Below are positions 45,665 through 54,356 of a stretch of 64,000 nt of DNA, piece after piece. Both the position numbers and the translations under genes were made by a program. The DNA lies in NCBI RefSeq assembly GCF_042432805.1, contig NZ_JBHLWO010000001.1, positions 1,488,001 to 1,552,000 of the forward strand, in the 5' to 3' direction. Source of the stretch: Olivibacter oleidegradans. Its GTDB lineage: Bacteria; Bacteroidota; Bacteroidia; Sphingobacteriales; Sphingobacteriaceae. Every line of letters begins with the position of its first letter. Within the stretch, counting starts at the first letter, position 1. The notes below the pieces were generated by a model. It was not told where the DNA came from and did not search any database. It worked only from the letters and a program-made list of their open reading frames with translations.

Positions 45665-47778
45665 AACAAATTATCCAATCATTTAAAACTGGAGAAACGA
45701 TATTAGAAGAAGTACCCGCCCCCTTAATACGAAAGGGCAACGTCCTGATACAGACCACAACGAGCCTGGTGTCACTAGGTACTGAACGAATGTTAGTTGA
45801 ATTTGGAAAATCAAACCTCCTTTCTAAAGCTCGTCAACAACCGGAGAAAGTGAAGCAAGTATTAGACAAGATTAAAACGGAAGGATTATTGCCGACTTTG
45901 GAGGCTGTATTTAATAAACTTGGAGAACCATTACCGTTAGGTTATTGCAATGTGGGTAGAGTCATAGCAGTAGGGGAGGGTGTAAGCGAATTCAAGGTTG
46001 GCGATCGTGTGGCTTCCAATGGACAACACGCCGAATATGTATGTGTTCCGAAAAATCTGGTTGCACATATTCCGGAGACTGTAACCGATGAGGAAGCCAC
46101 CTTTACCGTAATAGGCTCTATAGGGCTACAGGGCATACGGCTTCTTAATCCAACTTTAGGCGAGACCGTAGCTGTAATAGGAATGGGCCTTATCGGATTG
46201 ATAACGGCACAGCTACTTATAGCAAATGGCTGTCGTGTTGTAGGTATAGATATCGACGATCGTAAGCTTCAAATGGCTGCCGCTTGGGGAGTAATACCGT
46301 TTAATCCCAAAACAGGGGATGTAGTGAAGTTTGCTGAAGAGGTAACCAACGGAATAGGTGTTGATGGGGTTTTAATTACAGCATCAACAAAGTCAGATGA
46401 AATTATTTCTCAAGCCGCAAGGATGTCTAGAAAAAGGGGTAGGATCATACTGGTGGGAGTTATTGGTCTTAATTTAAGCCGCGCTGAGTTTTACGAAAAG
46501 GAGCTTACTTTCCAAGTGTCTTGCTCTTACGGTCCCGGAAGATATGACGATCAGTATGAACAAAAAGGAATTGATTATCCGCTTTCTTTTGTAAGGTGGA
46601 CTGAAAAGAGGAACTTTGAGGCAATCTTACAGGCGATATCTTCTGGTAAGCTGCAGGTACGTGAGATGATAACGGAAATAGTACAGCTAGAAGATTATTT
46701 GCAAGTATACGGGAAAATAGGGTCTAGTAACGCAATTGCTTCTCTCCTTGCATATAATACAAATAATACAGATAAGCCGAATAATACCGTTAAGCTACGC
46801 GATATTGCCCTCCTGCCTTCAAACGGTACCATTGGAATCGTTGGATCAGGGAATTTCACGAAAATGACAATGCTTCCGGCTCTTAAGGGAACAGCCGTTA
46901 ATTTAAAGTATATCGCTAGTCAAAGTGGTGTTAGTGGAACCGCCTTGGCCCAAAAATATCAAATATCCTGTTCTACCACCGATTATAAAGAGATATTAAA
47001 TGACCCAGAGGTTGATATGGTTTTGATAACCACAAGACATAATCTACACGCCCCAATGGTTGTTGAGTCTTTACAAGCCGGTAAACATGTTTTTGTAGAA
47101 AAGCCATTAGCACTCAATTTGGACGAACTCAATAAAATAATAGAGATTCAGTCTCGTACAGGTAAATCAATCACGGTTGGATTTAATAGGCGCTTTTCGC
47201 CGCACATTATAAAGATGAAAAAGTTATTGGGGACGGCACAGATGAATGTCGTTGCCACTATGAATGCGGGACATATTCCAGATAACGTTTGGGTACATGA
47301 CTTAAAGGTGGGGGGAGGTCGAATTATAGGCGAAGCTTGCCACTTTATTGATTTAATAAGCTTCCTTACTGGAAGTAGAGTGAAGGCAGTATGTGCAAAT
47401 GCACTTGGAACTGATCCCGAAACAAATTCGGATAACGTTAGTATTCTTTTAAAATATGAAAACGGCTCAACCGGCGTTATCAACTACTTTTCAAATGGAT
47501 CGAAGGCCTATTCTAAGGAGAGAGTTGAGGTCTTTTCACAAGAGCGGACGCTTGTTATGGACAATTTTAGAAGGACAGAAGGATTTGGCTTTAAGGATTT
47601 TTCGAGGTTAAAAACACCACTTGATAAAGGGCATCGACATCAATTCTGTCAACTAATTGAAAAAGTAAGGAACGGAGGAGAACCGCTAATTCCATTTGTT
47701 GAGATCGTTAATACTACAAAAGCATCCTTTGCTGCAATAGATAGTTTGAAGGATGGTAAATGGATTGCCATCAAATAA
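45661..47778 (+). CDS. Two-domain oxidoreductase: zinc-type alcohol dehydrogenase fused to Gfo/Idh/MocA
   Basis: The 705-residue protein has an MDR-type half (1 to about 365; GYCNVGRVIAVGEGV, GDRVASNGQHAEYV, Rossmann AVIGMGLIGLITAQLL) and a Gfo/Idh/MocA-type half from about residue 390 (Rossmann GIVGSGNF, catalytic-Lys motif EKPLAL near 480-485, HDLKVGGGRIIGEACHFIDL). The MDR half lacks an obvious catalytic zinc Cys-His set. This fusion recurs in polysaccharide loci beside heparinase-fold proteins, and one follows here. It probably oxidises and reduces a sugar or sugar nucleotide in turn, for example to change stereochemistry; the exact reaction is not known to me. Confidence 0.85.
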   Translation: MKQIIQSFKTGETILEEVPAPLIRKGNVLIQTTTSLVSLGTERMLVEFGKSNLLSKARQQPEKVKQVLDKIKTEGLLPTLEAVFNKLGEPLPLGYCNVGRVIAVGEGVSEFKVGDRVASNGQHAEYVCVPKNLVAHIPETVTDEEATFTVIGSIGLQGIRLLNPTLGETVAVIGMGLIGLITAQLLIANGCRVVGIDIDDRKLQMAAAWGVIPFNPKTGDVVKFAEEVTNGIGVDGVLITASTKSDEIISQAARMSRKRGRIILVGVIGLNLSRAEFYEKELTFQVSCSYGPGRYDDQYEQKGIDYPLSFVRWTEKRNFEAILQAISSGKLQVREMITEIVQLEDYLQVYGKIGSSNAIASLLAYNTNNTDKPNNTVKLRDIALLPSNGTIGIVGSGNFTKMTMLPALKGTAVNLKYIASQSGVSGTALAQKYQISCSTTDYKEILNDPEVDMVLITTRHNLHAPMVVESLQAGKHVFVEKPLALNLDELNKIIEIQSRTGKSITVGFNRRFSPHIIKMKKLLGTAQMNVVATMNAGHIPDNVWVHDLKVGGGRIIGEACHFIDLISFLTGSRVKAVCANALGTDPETNSDNVSILLKYENGSTGVINYFSNGSKAYSKERVEVFSQERTLVMDNFRRTEGFGFKDFSRLKTPLDKGHRHQFCQLIEKVRNGGEPLIPFVEIVNTTKASFAAIDSLKDGKWIAIK

Positions 47779-47944
47779 TATTATGTAGCCTATAATAGTT
47801 TTAGATTAAAAGATGTTTCTCCAAAAGTTAAAAATAAGAAAATTGATAGGGGCGAAACACCTCTGATGTTGTCAAAATAAGGGGAATATATGGCAAATTT
47901 TTAGGCCTATACATTTAACATATATCTTTTTAAAGCGAAATTAC

Positions 47945-49828
47945 ATGGGGTTTACACCATTTCAGATTATCAAAAACATGGGCTTTCGGTATACGATTTA
48001 CCGTGTTAGGCACGAATTGGAAAAGCGGTTGGGTGTACTCGAAAAAAGGCACCCTTCAAATGTATCACCGAAATTTTTTACAAGCCTAGATAGCTGGCGT
48101 AGTAATAATACGCTCTACTTCCAACCTGAAAACATCGTTTTAAAAAGAGAAAGAAACGCAAAGCTTAACGAGGATTTTCAGAAAATAAAAAGAGGGGAGA
48201 TCTGCTTTTTTAATCATAAGTGGAAAATGTTGGGACTAGATTACGATTGGCTCACCAATCCAGAAACCGGTTTCAAGTACGATAAGAATACCCATTGGTC
48301 TAAAATCAATGATTTCAGTTCAACGGCTGGAGATATAAAATATGTTTGGGAGAAATCGAGATTTTCTTGGATTCTCGTCGTCCTGAGACATGATTATCAT
48401 TTTCAAGAGGATCATTCAGATTTTGTTTTCTCAGAGATTGAAAGTTGGATTGACACAAACTCAGTCAATAAAGGGCCAAATTGGCGATGTAGTCAAGAAA
48501 TTTCTCTTCGACTTTTCAATTGGTATTACGTATTATGTTACTATAAAAATTCTCCAAATCTAACAGAAAAACGTTGGGGAAAAATTCAAAATGTAATTTA
48601 TTGGTCGCTACATCATGTATATCATCACATTGATTTTTCTAGAATTGCAGTACGAAATAATCATGCAATAACAGAAACACTAATGCTAAGCTTGAGCAAT
48701 CTCCTTTTCCCTTTTATATCCGATACTGAAATGTGGGCGACAAATGGGAGGAAATGGTTTGAACAGGAGATTGCTTATCAAATATATGAAGACGGTACTT
48801 TTTTACAATTTAGTATGAATTATCATCGTGTAGTTGTACAGCTTCTTTCATTAGGTGTCTCGATTGCTGAATGGAAGAATGTCCCTTTTGCTAAAGTAGT
48901 ATATGATAGAGCTTATAAATCGTTAAATTTTCTATATCAATGCATACAGGAAGAAAATGGTTTTCTGCCAAATTATGGTGCAAATGATGGAGCGCTTTTT
49001 TTTCCACTCACTAATTGTGGTTATCGGGATTATAGGCCTCAGTTAAATACACTCCACAAGCTTCTCACTGGCCGTCATATTTATCCAAGTCAAACGCATA
49101 TCGCTGAAGATTCATATTGGACTACCTTACATCATGACAGTAGACATCGATATAAATTTGATCCGATTGAGAAGCATAAAGGAGTACTTTCATTTAAAAA
49201 GGGCGGATATTATCTTTTGCGAGAGAACGATTTGTTTATGCTTATTCGATGTGGTAGACATAAGGATAGGCCAGGGCATGCAGACAATTTGCATCTCGAC
49301 GTCTGGTGCAGGGGGATCAACGTTCTTAGAGATTCGGGCACATACAAATACAATACGACAAAAGAATTTCAAGATTATTTTTCCGGTACACGCGGACACA
49401 ATACTGTCATGATTGGAAGTCATTCACAGATGCAGAAAGGCTCAAGGTTTATTTGGTATTATTGGTCTCAAGCAAAAGGCGGAATGTGGGAGGAAACGAA
49501 TGAAGCCTACACCTTCAAGGGAACGATCAGTGCGTTCCGTTTTTTAAATCCTAAAGTAACACATCATCGAGTGATAAGAAAGGAAAAGGGGAAAAACATG
49601 TGGACCGTGTACGATATGGTTGAGAATGCCCCGGATTTGTTAAAGTTCCAATTATGGCATCACGATCGAAGTCCGATTAATATAACGGCTAATGAAAATG
49701 GCAATGTAATCGAAGGGGAAGCTATTGAATCATACAATTCGGATTTTTATGGATCTATGCTCAAAGGTAAGGGGACCTCTTTTCGCTTTAAAAACAACAT
49801 CATTACTAAATTTGCTCTAGAAGACTAA
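47945..49828 (+). CDS. Heparinase II/III-fold protein (alginate-lyase-like), no signal peptide
   Basis: The 627-residue protein has an N-terminal alpha-toroid domain and a C-terminal beta-sandwich, with family residues in place: N238-N239-H240 in AVRNNHAI, Y293-H294 in MNYHRVVV, and the sandwich motifs GRHKDRPGHADNLHLDVW and FSGTRGHNTVMI. Heparinase II/III members cleave uronic-acid polymers by beta-elimination. No signal peptide or membrane helix is present, so it looks cytoplasmic unless exported by another route. A 166-base gap precedes it, following the fused oxidoreductase. A lyase or a uronate epimerase-like activity on the lipid-linked glycan are both conceivable. Confidence 0.83.
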   Translation: MGFTPFQIIKNMGFRYTIYRVRHELEKRLGVLEKRHPSNVSPKFFTSLDSWRSNNTLYFQPENIVLKRERNAKLNEDFQKIKRGEICFFNHKWKMLGLDYDWLTNPETGFKYDKNTHWSKINDFSSTAGDIKYVWEKSRFSWILVVLRHDYHFQEDHSDFVFSEIESWIDTNSVNKGPNWRCSQEISLRLFNWYYVLCYYKNSPNLTEKRWGKIQNVIYWSLHHVYHHIDFSRIAVRNNHAITETLMLSLSNLLFPFISDTEMWATNGRKWFEQEIAYQIYEDGTFLQFSMNYHRVVVQLLSLGVSIAEWKNVPFAKVVYDRAYKSLNFLYQCIQEENGFLPNYGANDGALFFPLTNCGYRDYRPQLNTLHKLLTGRHIYPSQTHIAEDSYWTTLHHDSRHRYKFDPIEKHKGVLSFKKGGYYLLRENDLFMLIRCGRHKDRPGHADNLHLDVWCRGINVLRDSGTYKYNTTKEFQDYFSGTRGHNTVMIGSHSQMQKGSRFIWYYWSQAKGGMWEETNEAYTFKGTISAFRFLNPKVTHHRVIRKEKGKNMWTVYDMVENAPDLLKFQLWHHDRSPINITANENGNVIEGEAIESYNSDFYGSMLKGKGTSFRFKNNIITKFALED

Positions 49829-49832
49829 AGCC

Positions 49833-51068
49833 ATGAAAATTTTACTATTACATCAATATTATCTCGAAGACGACGATGCTGGCGGGTCAAGGTGGAATGA
49901 AATGACAAAAACATGGACGAAAGAAGGTCATCAGGTAGTAGTATTAGCCGGGATGGTTCACGCAAATGGTCATAGAAAAAGGCAGGAATACAAGGGGAAG
50001 TATTTTGTAAAAAAACAACAGGGAGATGTAATGGTTTGGCGAAGTCACGTTTCCGAGTCATATAACAAAGGGTTTACTGGCAGGCTTTGGGGCTATTTTT
50101 CCTTTATGTTTTCGGCACTTTGGGCAGGCATATTTAAAGCAAAAGGGAAATTTGATGTTGTAGTTGTTACATCACCACCGCTTTTCGTTGGCTTTAGTGG
50201 GTATATTATCTCCCGTGTTAGACGGATACCCCTTGTATTTGAAATTCGAGATCTATGGCCTGAGTCCGCAATCGATACTGGTGTTCTGACAAACAAATTT
50301 ATTATTAGATTTGCTTACTGGTTTGAAAGCTTTATCTATCGCAAAGCTAAACTAATAAACGTTCTTACGCCAGCTTTTTATAAAACCTTATTAGAAAAGA
50401 AAAGTGTCTCTCCAGATAAGCTTCTGATGATTCCCAATGCGTCTGACTTTAGCTTGTCAGAAACGTTGTTAAAAAATTTTAATAGAGAGGCTTTTAGAGA
50501 AATTCATGAGTTGTCTGGAAAATTCATCATTACTTATGTTGGAGCCCATGGCGTTGCAAATCACCTCGAGCAAATACTTAAGGCAGGAAAGCTTCTAGAA
50601 GATACGAATGTATTATTTTTGTTAATTGGTCAAGGGATGGAGAAGGAGAGGCTTAAACAATTGGCTACTGAAATGAATGTTAAGAATGTAAGGTTTGTTG
50701 ATCCTGTTCCGAAGGCGGACGTCTTTAAGTACATATTAGCATCAGATATGGGAGCATCTGTGTTAAAAAAGGTCGATACCTTTAAGACGGTTTATTCCAA
50801 CAAGACCTTTGATTATATGTCTTGTAAAACGCCTATTTTGATGGCGATAGATGGAGTGTCTCGTGAGCTTGTGGAAACTGCGCAAGCTGGATCTTATGTT
50901 GAACCGGAGAACATTTCAGAATTCGATAGAATTATAAGACAATATATATCCGATCCCGGTCGTCTTAAAGTAGAGGGAGAGAACGGATATAAGTATGCTC
51001 GAGAAAACTTTGATCGTGAAATTCTGGCGAAAAAATATATTAAGAGAATAAAACAAATTGTCAAGTAG
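49833..51068 (+). CDS. Glycosyltransferase, WbuB/GT4 family
   Basis: The 411-residue protein matches WbuB-like enzymes: start KILLLHQYYLEDDDAGGSRW, FEIRDLWPESAIDTGVL near residue 130, IPNASDF at about 200, and YSNKTFDYMSCKTPILMAI near 310-330 with the donor-binding end. WbuB of E. coli transfers N-acetyl-L-fucosamine, but family members differ in donor. It starts four bases after the heparinase-fold gene and is followed by the initiating transferase gene, so it may add the second sugar to the lipid-linked amino sugar. Confidence 0.9.
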   Translation: MKILLLHQYYLEDDDAGGSRWNEMTKTWTKEGHQVVVLAGMVHANGHRKRQEYKGKYFVKKQQGDVMVWRSHVSESYNKGFTGRLWGYFSFMFSALWAGIFKAKGKFDVVVVTSPPLFVGFSGYIISRVRRIPLVFEIRDLWPESAIDTGVLTNKFIIRFAYWFESFIYRKAKLINVLTPAFYKTLLEKKSVSPDKLLMIPNASDFSLSETLLKNFNREAFREIHELSGKFIITYVGAHGVANHLEQILKAGKLLEDTNVLFLLIGQGMEKERLKQLATEMNVKNVRFVDPVPKADVFKYILASDMGASVLKKVDTFKTVYSNKTFDYMSCKTPILMAIDGVSRELVETAQAGSYVEPENISEFDRIIRQYISDPGRLKVEGENGYKYARENFDREILAKKYIKRIKQIVK

Positions 51069-51075
51069 CAAAATA

Positions 51076-51678
51076 ATGTACAAATTTTTCATAAAGAGGT
51101 TAGCCGACTTTATTCTATCATTAATCGCATTTGTGATTGCCCTTCCAATTTTTGTTCTAATTGCTGTATTTCTTTTCTTTACCAACCGCGGAAAACCCTT
51201 TTTTCTGCAATCTCGTCCTGGAAAAAATGCTCAAATTTTCAAAGTCATTAAGTTCAAGACCATGAACGACAGAAGGGATCAGGCCGGAAATCTTTTGCCG
51301 GATGCCGAACGTTTAACTGCGATTGGAAGTTTTGTTCGTAGAACATCGTTAGACGAAATTCCGCAATTGCTAAATGTAATTAAGGGCGATATGAGCTTAG
51401 TGGGGCCGCGCCCTTTATTGGTTGAGTATCTACCGCTCTATAATGCGGAGCAAAAGAGAAGACATGACGTACGGCCTGGTATTACAGGCTGGGCACAGGT
51501 AAATGGACGAAATGCAATCTCCTGGCAGCAGAAATTTGCCTATGACGTTTGGTATGTGGATAACTTATCTTTTTCACTAGATTTAAGGATTATTTGGATG
51601 ACAATCATGAAGGTGTTTAGGCGAGAAGGCATCAATGCTGAAGGAGAAGCGACTGTTGAGAGATTTAAGGGCAATTGA
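51076..51678 (+). CDS. PglC/WcaJ-type initiating sugar-phosphate transferase
   Basis: The 200-residue protein has one N-terminal re-entrant hydrophobic helix (FILSLIAFVIALPIFVLIAV), then the polyprenyl-phosphate phosphoglycosyl-transferase domain with FLQSRPGKNAQIFKVIKFKT, the catalytic Asp-Glu pair in TSLDEIPQLLNVIKGDMS and SLVGPRPLL. It is short, like PglC, with no extra membrane domain. It loads a sugar-1-phosphate on undecaprenyl phosphate. Bacillosamine-type genes follow, so UDP-diNAcBac or a variant is the likely donor. I chose ATG 51076 over an upstream TTG at 51058 that overlaps the previous gene. Confidence 0.9.
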   Translation: MYKFFIKRLADFILSLIAFVIALPIFVLIAVFLFFTNRGKPFFLQSRPGKNAQIFKVIKFKTMNDRRDQAGNLLPDAERLTAIGSFVRRTSLDEIPQLLNVIKGDMSLVGPRPLLVEYLPLYNAEQKRRHDVRPGITGWAQVNGRNAISWQQKFAYDVWYVDNLSFSLDLRIIWMTIMKVFRREGINAEGEATVERFKGN

Positions 51679-51715
51679 TCGATTGTTATTGTTACATTTG
51701 TATAAACAGACAACA

Positions 51716-52729
51716 ATGGGTGCAAAAATTTTAGGAATTGAGTATTTATTTCCAGATATAAAAGTAACGAATGAGGACCTCCAAACGGAGTTCCAAGAGT
51801 ATGATATCTCTAAATTTGAGACTAAAGTTGGCATTAAGTGTAGGTATATAGCAGATAAAAATCAGACGGCATTAGACTTGGCTGTCGAGGCTTGTCAGAA
51901 ATTATTATGCAAAGTCGAAAAGGAATTAATAGATTATGTTCTATATTGTACGCAAAGTCCAGAGTACTTTTTACCGACATCCGCCTGTATTTTACAGGAC
52001 AGGTTGGGCTTACGAAAAAATATTGGAGCCTTGGATTTCAACCTAGGTTGTTCTGGTTATACTTATGGACTGAGTCTTGCCAATGGATTAATATTGTCAG
52101 GACAGGCTAATAATGTTCTGTTAGTGACGGCGGAAACATATTCGAAGTTTATAAACAAAGAAGATAGATCGAACCGTGCTATTTTTGGAGATGCGGCAAC
52201 AGCAACTCTTATATCTAAAACACATGATGAACAAATAGGACAGTTCTTGTTCGGGACAGATGGCTCAGGCTACGATAAGCTTATAGTGCGTAATGGTGCT
52301 TCTAAGACACCTTTTACACCAAATGCAAATAAATTGGTGTACGGTTCTGATAACATATATACAGACAACGATTTATATATGGATGGGCCCGCAATCTTTA
52401 ATTTCACTACAGAAGTAATCCCACCGTTTATTGAAGAGGTCGTAGCGGCTAATAATATTAACAAAGATAGGATTGATCAGTATATTTTTCATCAAGCTAA
52501 TGCTTTTATGTTAAACCTTATAAGAAAGCGGCTAAAAATTGATCAAAGCAAATTTTACATATCTTTGGAAGATGGAGGTAATACTGTCTCAAACACAATA
52601 CCAATAGCGCTAAAGAGATTTGCTGAGAGAAATATAGTTGATCTTAAGCTTTATAACGTTATTTTAGCGGGATTTGGTGTAGGGTTGTCTTGGTCGGGCG
52701 GATTAGTAAAACTTGGGAAGCTATTATAG
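51716..52729 (+). CDS. 3-oxoacyl-ACP synthase III (KASIII/FabH-like)
   Basis: The 337-residue enzyme has a complete Cys-His-Asn catalytic triad: Cys112 in LGCSGYTYGL, His259 in FHQANAFML and Asn289 in GGNTVSNT. An upstream frame from 51635 adds 27 residues that lack homology to the family, so ATG 51716 is used. KASIII enzymes condense an acyl-CoA with malonyl-ACP. An ACP gene follows 18 bases later, then a ketoreductase, so a short 3-oxoacyl and then 3-hydroxyacyl group could be made on the dedicated ACP. The role in this locus is inferred. Confidence 0.9.
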   Translation: MGAKILGIEYLFPDIKVTNEDLQTEFQEYDISKFETKVGIKCRYIADKNQTALDLAVEACQKLLCKVEKELIDYVLYCTQSPEYFLPTSACILQDRLGLRKNIGALDFNLGCSGYTYGLSLANGLILSGQANNVLLVTAETYSKFINKEDRSNRAIFGDAATATLISKTHDEQIGQFLFGTDGSGYDKLIVRNGASKTPFTPNANKLVYGSDNIYTDNDLYMDGPAIFNFTTEVIPPFIEEVVAANNINKDRIDQYIFHQANAFMLNLIRKRLKIDQSKFYISLEDGGNTVSNTIPIALKRFAERNIVDLKLYNVILAGFGVGLSWSGGLVKLGKLL

Positions 52730-52747
52730 TGCAAAAACGATAAAAAA

Positions 52748-52978
52748 ATGACAAAGAAAGAATTTTTTTTCAATTTAAAAGACGAGTTAGAAGTCGAAGC
52801 AAATTTAGATGAGCATACTATGATCAAGGAGCTTGATGAGTGGGATTCGATGACTGCAATGGTTTTAGTGGGTTATGTGGCCGATAACTTTAATGTAACT
52901 ATTTCCGCTAAAGATTTAGATGGGATAACGGATATAGCCTCCCTCATAAAAAAGATTGGCGAAGAGAAATTTGATTAA
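52748..52978 (+). CDS. Acyl carrier protein
   Basis: The 76-residue acidic protein has the phosphopantetheine attachment motif with Ser34 (DEWDSMTAM), followed by the helix pattern typical of ACPs. It is a dedicated ACP inside a polysaccharide locus, between the KASIII gene and the ketoreductase gene, so it should carry the acyl chain for sugar modification and not for bulk lipid synthesis. The next gene starts four bases after its stop. Confidence 0.92.
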   Translation: MTKKEFFFNLKDELEVEANLDEHTMIKELDEWDSMTAMVLVGYVADNFNVTISAKDLDGITDIASLIKKIGEEKFD

Positions 52979-52982
52979 GCCC

Positions 52983-53714
52983 ATGCGAAATTTTTTAATT
53001 ACTGGAGCAACATCAGGTATTGGAAAAGGCATTTGTATCTCCTTGCTTCAGCAAGGTGAGAGGGTTATTGGGATCGGTAGAGATGTTACAAAAGTTTCCG
53101 ACGTACTTGAGCAATTTCAAAGCTCTTTTCATTTTGTTTCAATCGACTTAAACTTGCCACTTGAAAATATATCGGAAATCGATACCTTGTTAAATGGTTT
53201 TGGTAAAATTCACGGAATGGTATACTGTGCAGGAAAGGAAGAGACGTTACCTTTATCATCATATTCTCACGAAAAAGTGAACGATATCTTCAACGTAAAT
53301 TTTCACGGTGCATTTCAGTTGTTGCGTATGTTTTCTAAGAAAAAATCGTGTCATGACGGTGCTTCATTTGTGTTTCTCTCCTCAATAATGGGTGAACTTG
53401 GCCAACCTGGTAAAACAGCGTATTGCTCTTCAAAAGCAGCTATAATAGGTTTAGTACGTGCAGCAGCACTAGAGCTTGCCTCGCGAGGAATACGGGTTAA
53501 TTCAGTTTCTCCTGGAGTGGTAGAAACTCCTATGACGGCACACTTGTTTTCGATTATTGGCAAAGAAAAAGAACGAGAGATTAAATCCATGCACCCGTTA
53601 GGATTTGGAAAAGTTGACGATATAGTCTCTCTTATTAGTTTTCTTCTTTCAGATAATAGTAAATGGATTACAGGACAGAATTTTAAAATAGATGGAGGAT
53701 ATTCGATCAAGTAA
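52983..53714 (+). CDS. Short-chain dehydrogenase/reductase, FabG-like ketoreductase
   Basis: The 243-residue protein has the dinucleotide motif TGATSGIGKG at residues 7-16 and the catalytic triad Ser134, Tyr147, Lys151 (YCSSK). A TTG at 52956 would extend it by nine residues into the ACP gene and is not used. In this setting it would reduce the 3-oxoacyl-ACP to 3-hydroxyacyl-ACP, although SDRs of this type also act on sugars. It overlaps the following acyltransferase gene by 23 bases, a sign of coupled translation. Confidence 0.88.
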   Translation: MRNFLITGATSGIGKGICISLLQQGERVIGIGRDVTKVSDVLEQFQSSFHFVSIDLNLPLENISEIDTLLNGFGKIHGMVYCAGKEETLPLSSYSHEKVNDIFNVNFHGAFQLLRMFSKKKSCHDGASFVFLSSIMGELGQPGKTAYCSSKAAIIGLVRAAALELASRGIRVNSVSPGVVETPMTAHLFSIIGKEKEREIKSMHPLGFGKVDDIVSLISFLLSDNSKWITGQNFKIDGGYSIK

Positions 53715-54345
53715 ATCTAAGTTTGTAATCATTGGAGCTGGTGGCCTCGGACGAGAATTGCAGAGTTGGGTTTCCCATTCTTCTAACTTTTCAGAGAAAC
53801 TCCTATTGCAGGGATACTTGGATGACAATAAGGGTGCACTAGACGGATTTGCAAATCAATATACTATTTTAGGATCAATCTCGGATAGAAATATAAAAAA
53901 GTATAAGAATTGTTTGATGGGCATTGCGAATCCAGGAATTAAAAAGGATCTAGTGTCTAAAATCATTTCACTGGGCTCGTCAATATTGTCATTTAAGCAT
54001 AGTTCATGTTTAATAGGTGACAATAATATAATCAATCGAGGGGCCGTGCTATGTCCGAACGTAATAATAACCTGCAATGTTAAAATTGGAGAGTCGGTTT
54101 TCTTGAATTTAGGTAGCCAAGTCGGACATGATGCGCAAATAGGTGACTTCACAAGCATTATGGCAAACGTAGATGTTGGTGGAGGTGCAGTAATAGGTGA
54201 CGAGGTGTTTATAGGGTCGAACGCCGTTGTCTTACCAGGCGTAAAAATTCCCGATAAAGTAATAATTGGAGCGGGTGCTGTGGTCGTTAAAAGCATCAAA
54301 GAGATAGGTACCTATTTTGGAAACCCTGCGAAGAGAATATTTTAA
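53692..54345 (+). CDS. NeuD/PglD-family sugar N- or O-acyltransferase
   Basis: The 217-residue protein has an N-terminal Rossmann-like domain (FVIIGAGGLGRELQ) and a C-terminal left-handed beta-helix with hexapeptide repeats and the likely catalytic His146 in SQVGHDAQIGD. It ends in FGNPAKRIF. PglD-type members acetylate the 4-amino group of UDP-4-amino-4,6-dideoxy sugars. Because a KASIII, an ACP and a ketoreductase stand immediately upstream, the acyl donor here could be an acyl-ACP and not acetyl-CoA; this is inference. The start overlaps the ketoreductase gene. Confidence 0.88.
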   Translation: MEDIRSSKSKFVIIGAGGLGRELQSWVSHSSNFSEKLLLQGYLDDNKGALDGFANQYTILGSISDRNIKKYKNCLMGIANPGIKKDLVSKIISLGSSILSFKHSSCLIGDNNIINRGAVLCPNVIITCNVKIGESVFLNLGSQVGHDAQIGDFTSIMANVDVGGGAVIGDEVFIGSNAVVLPGVKIPDKVIIGAGAVVVKSIKEIGTYFGNPAKRIF

Positions 54346-54356
54346 AGTGTAATATA

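Noticed and set aside
51635..51715. Longer start for the KASIII protein
   Set aside because: The 27 extra residues overlap the end of the PglC-like gene and do not resemble the family N-terminus, which begins at MGAKILGIEY.
53856..54299. 147-codon minus-strand frame inside the NeuD-type acyltransferase gene
   Set aside because: It mirrors the hexapeptide repeats of the real gene and has no recognisable domain of its own.
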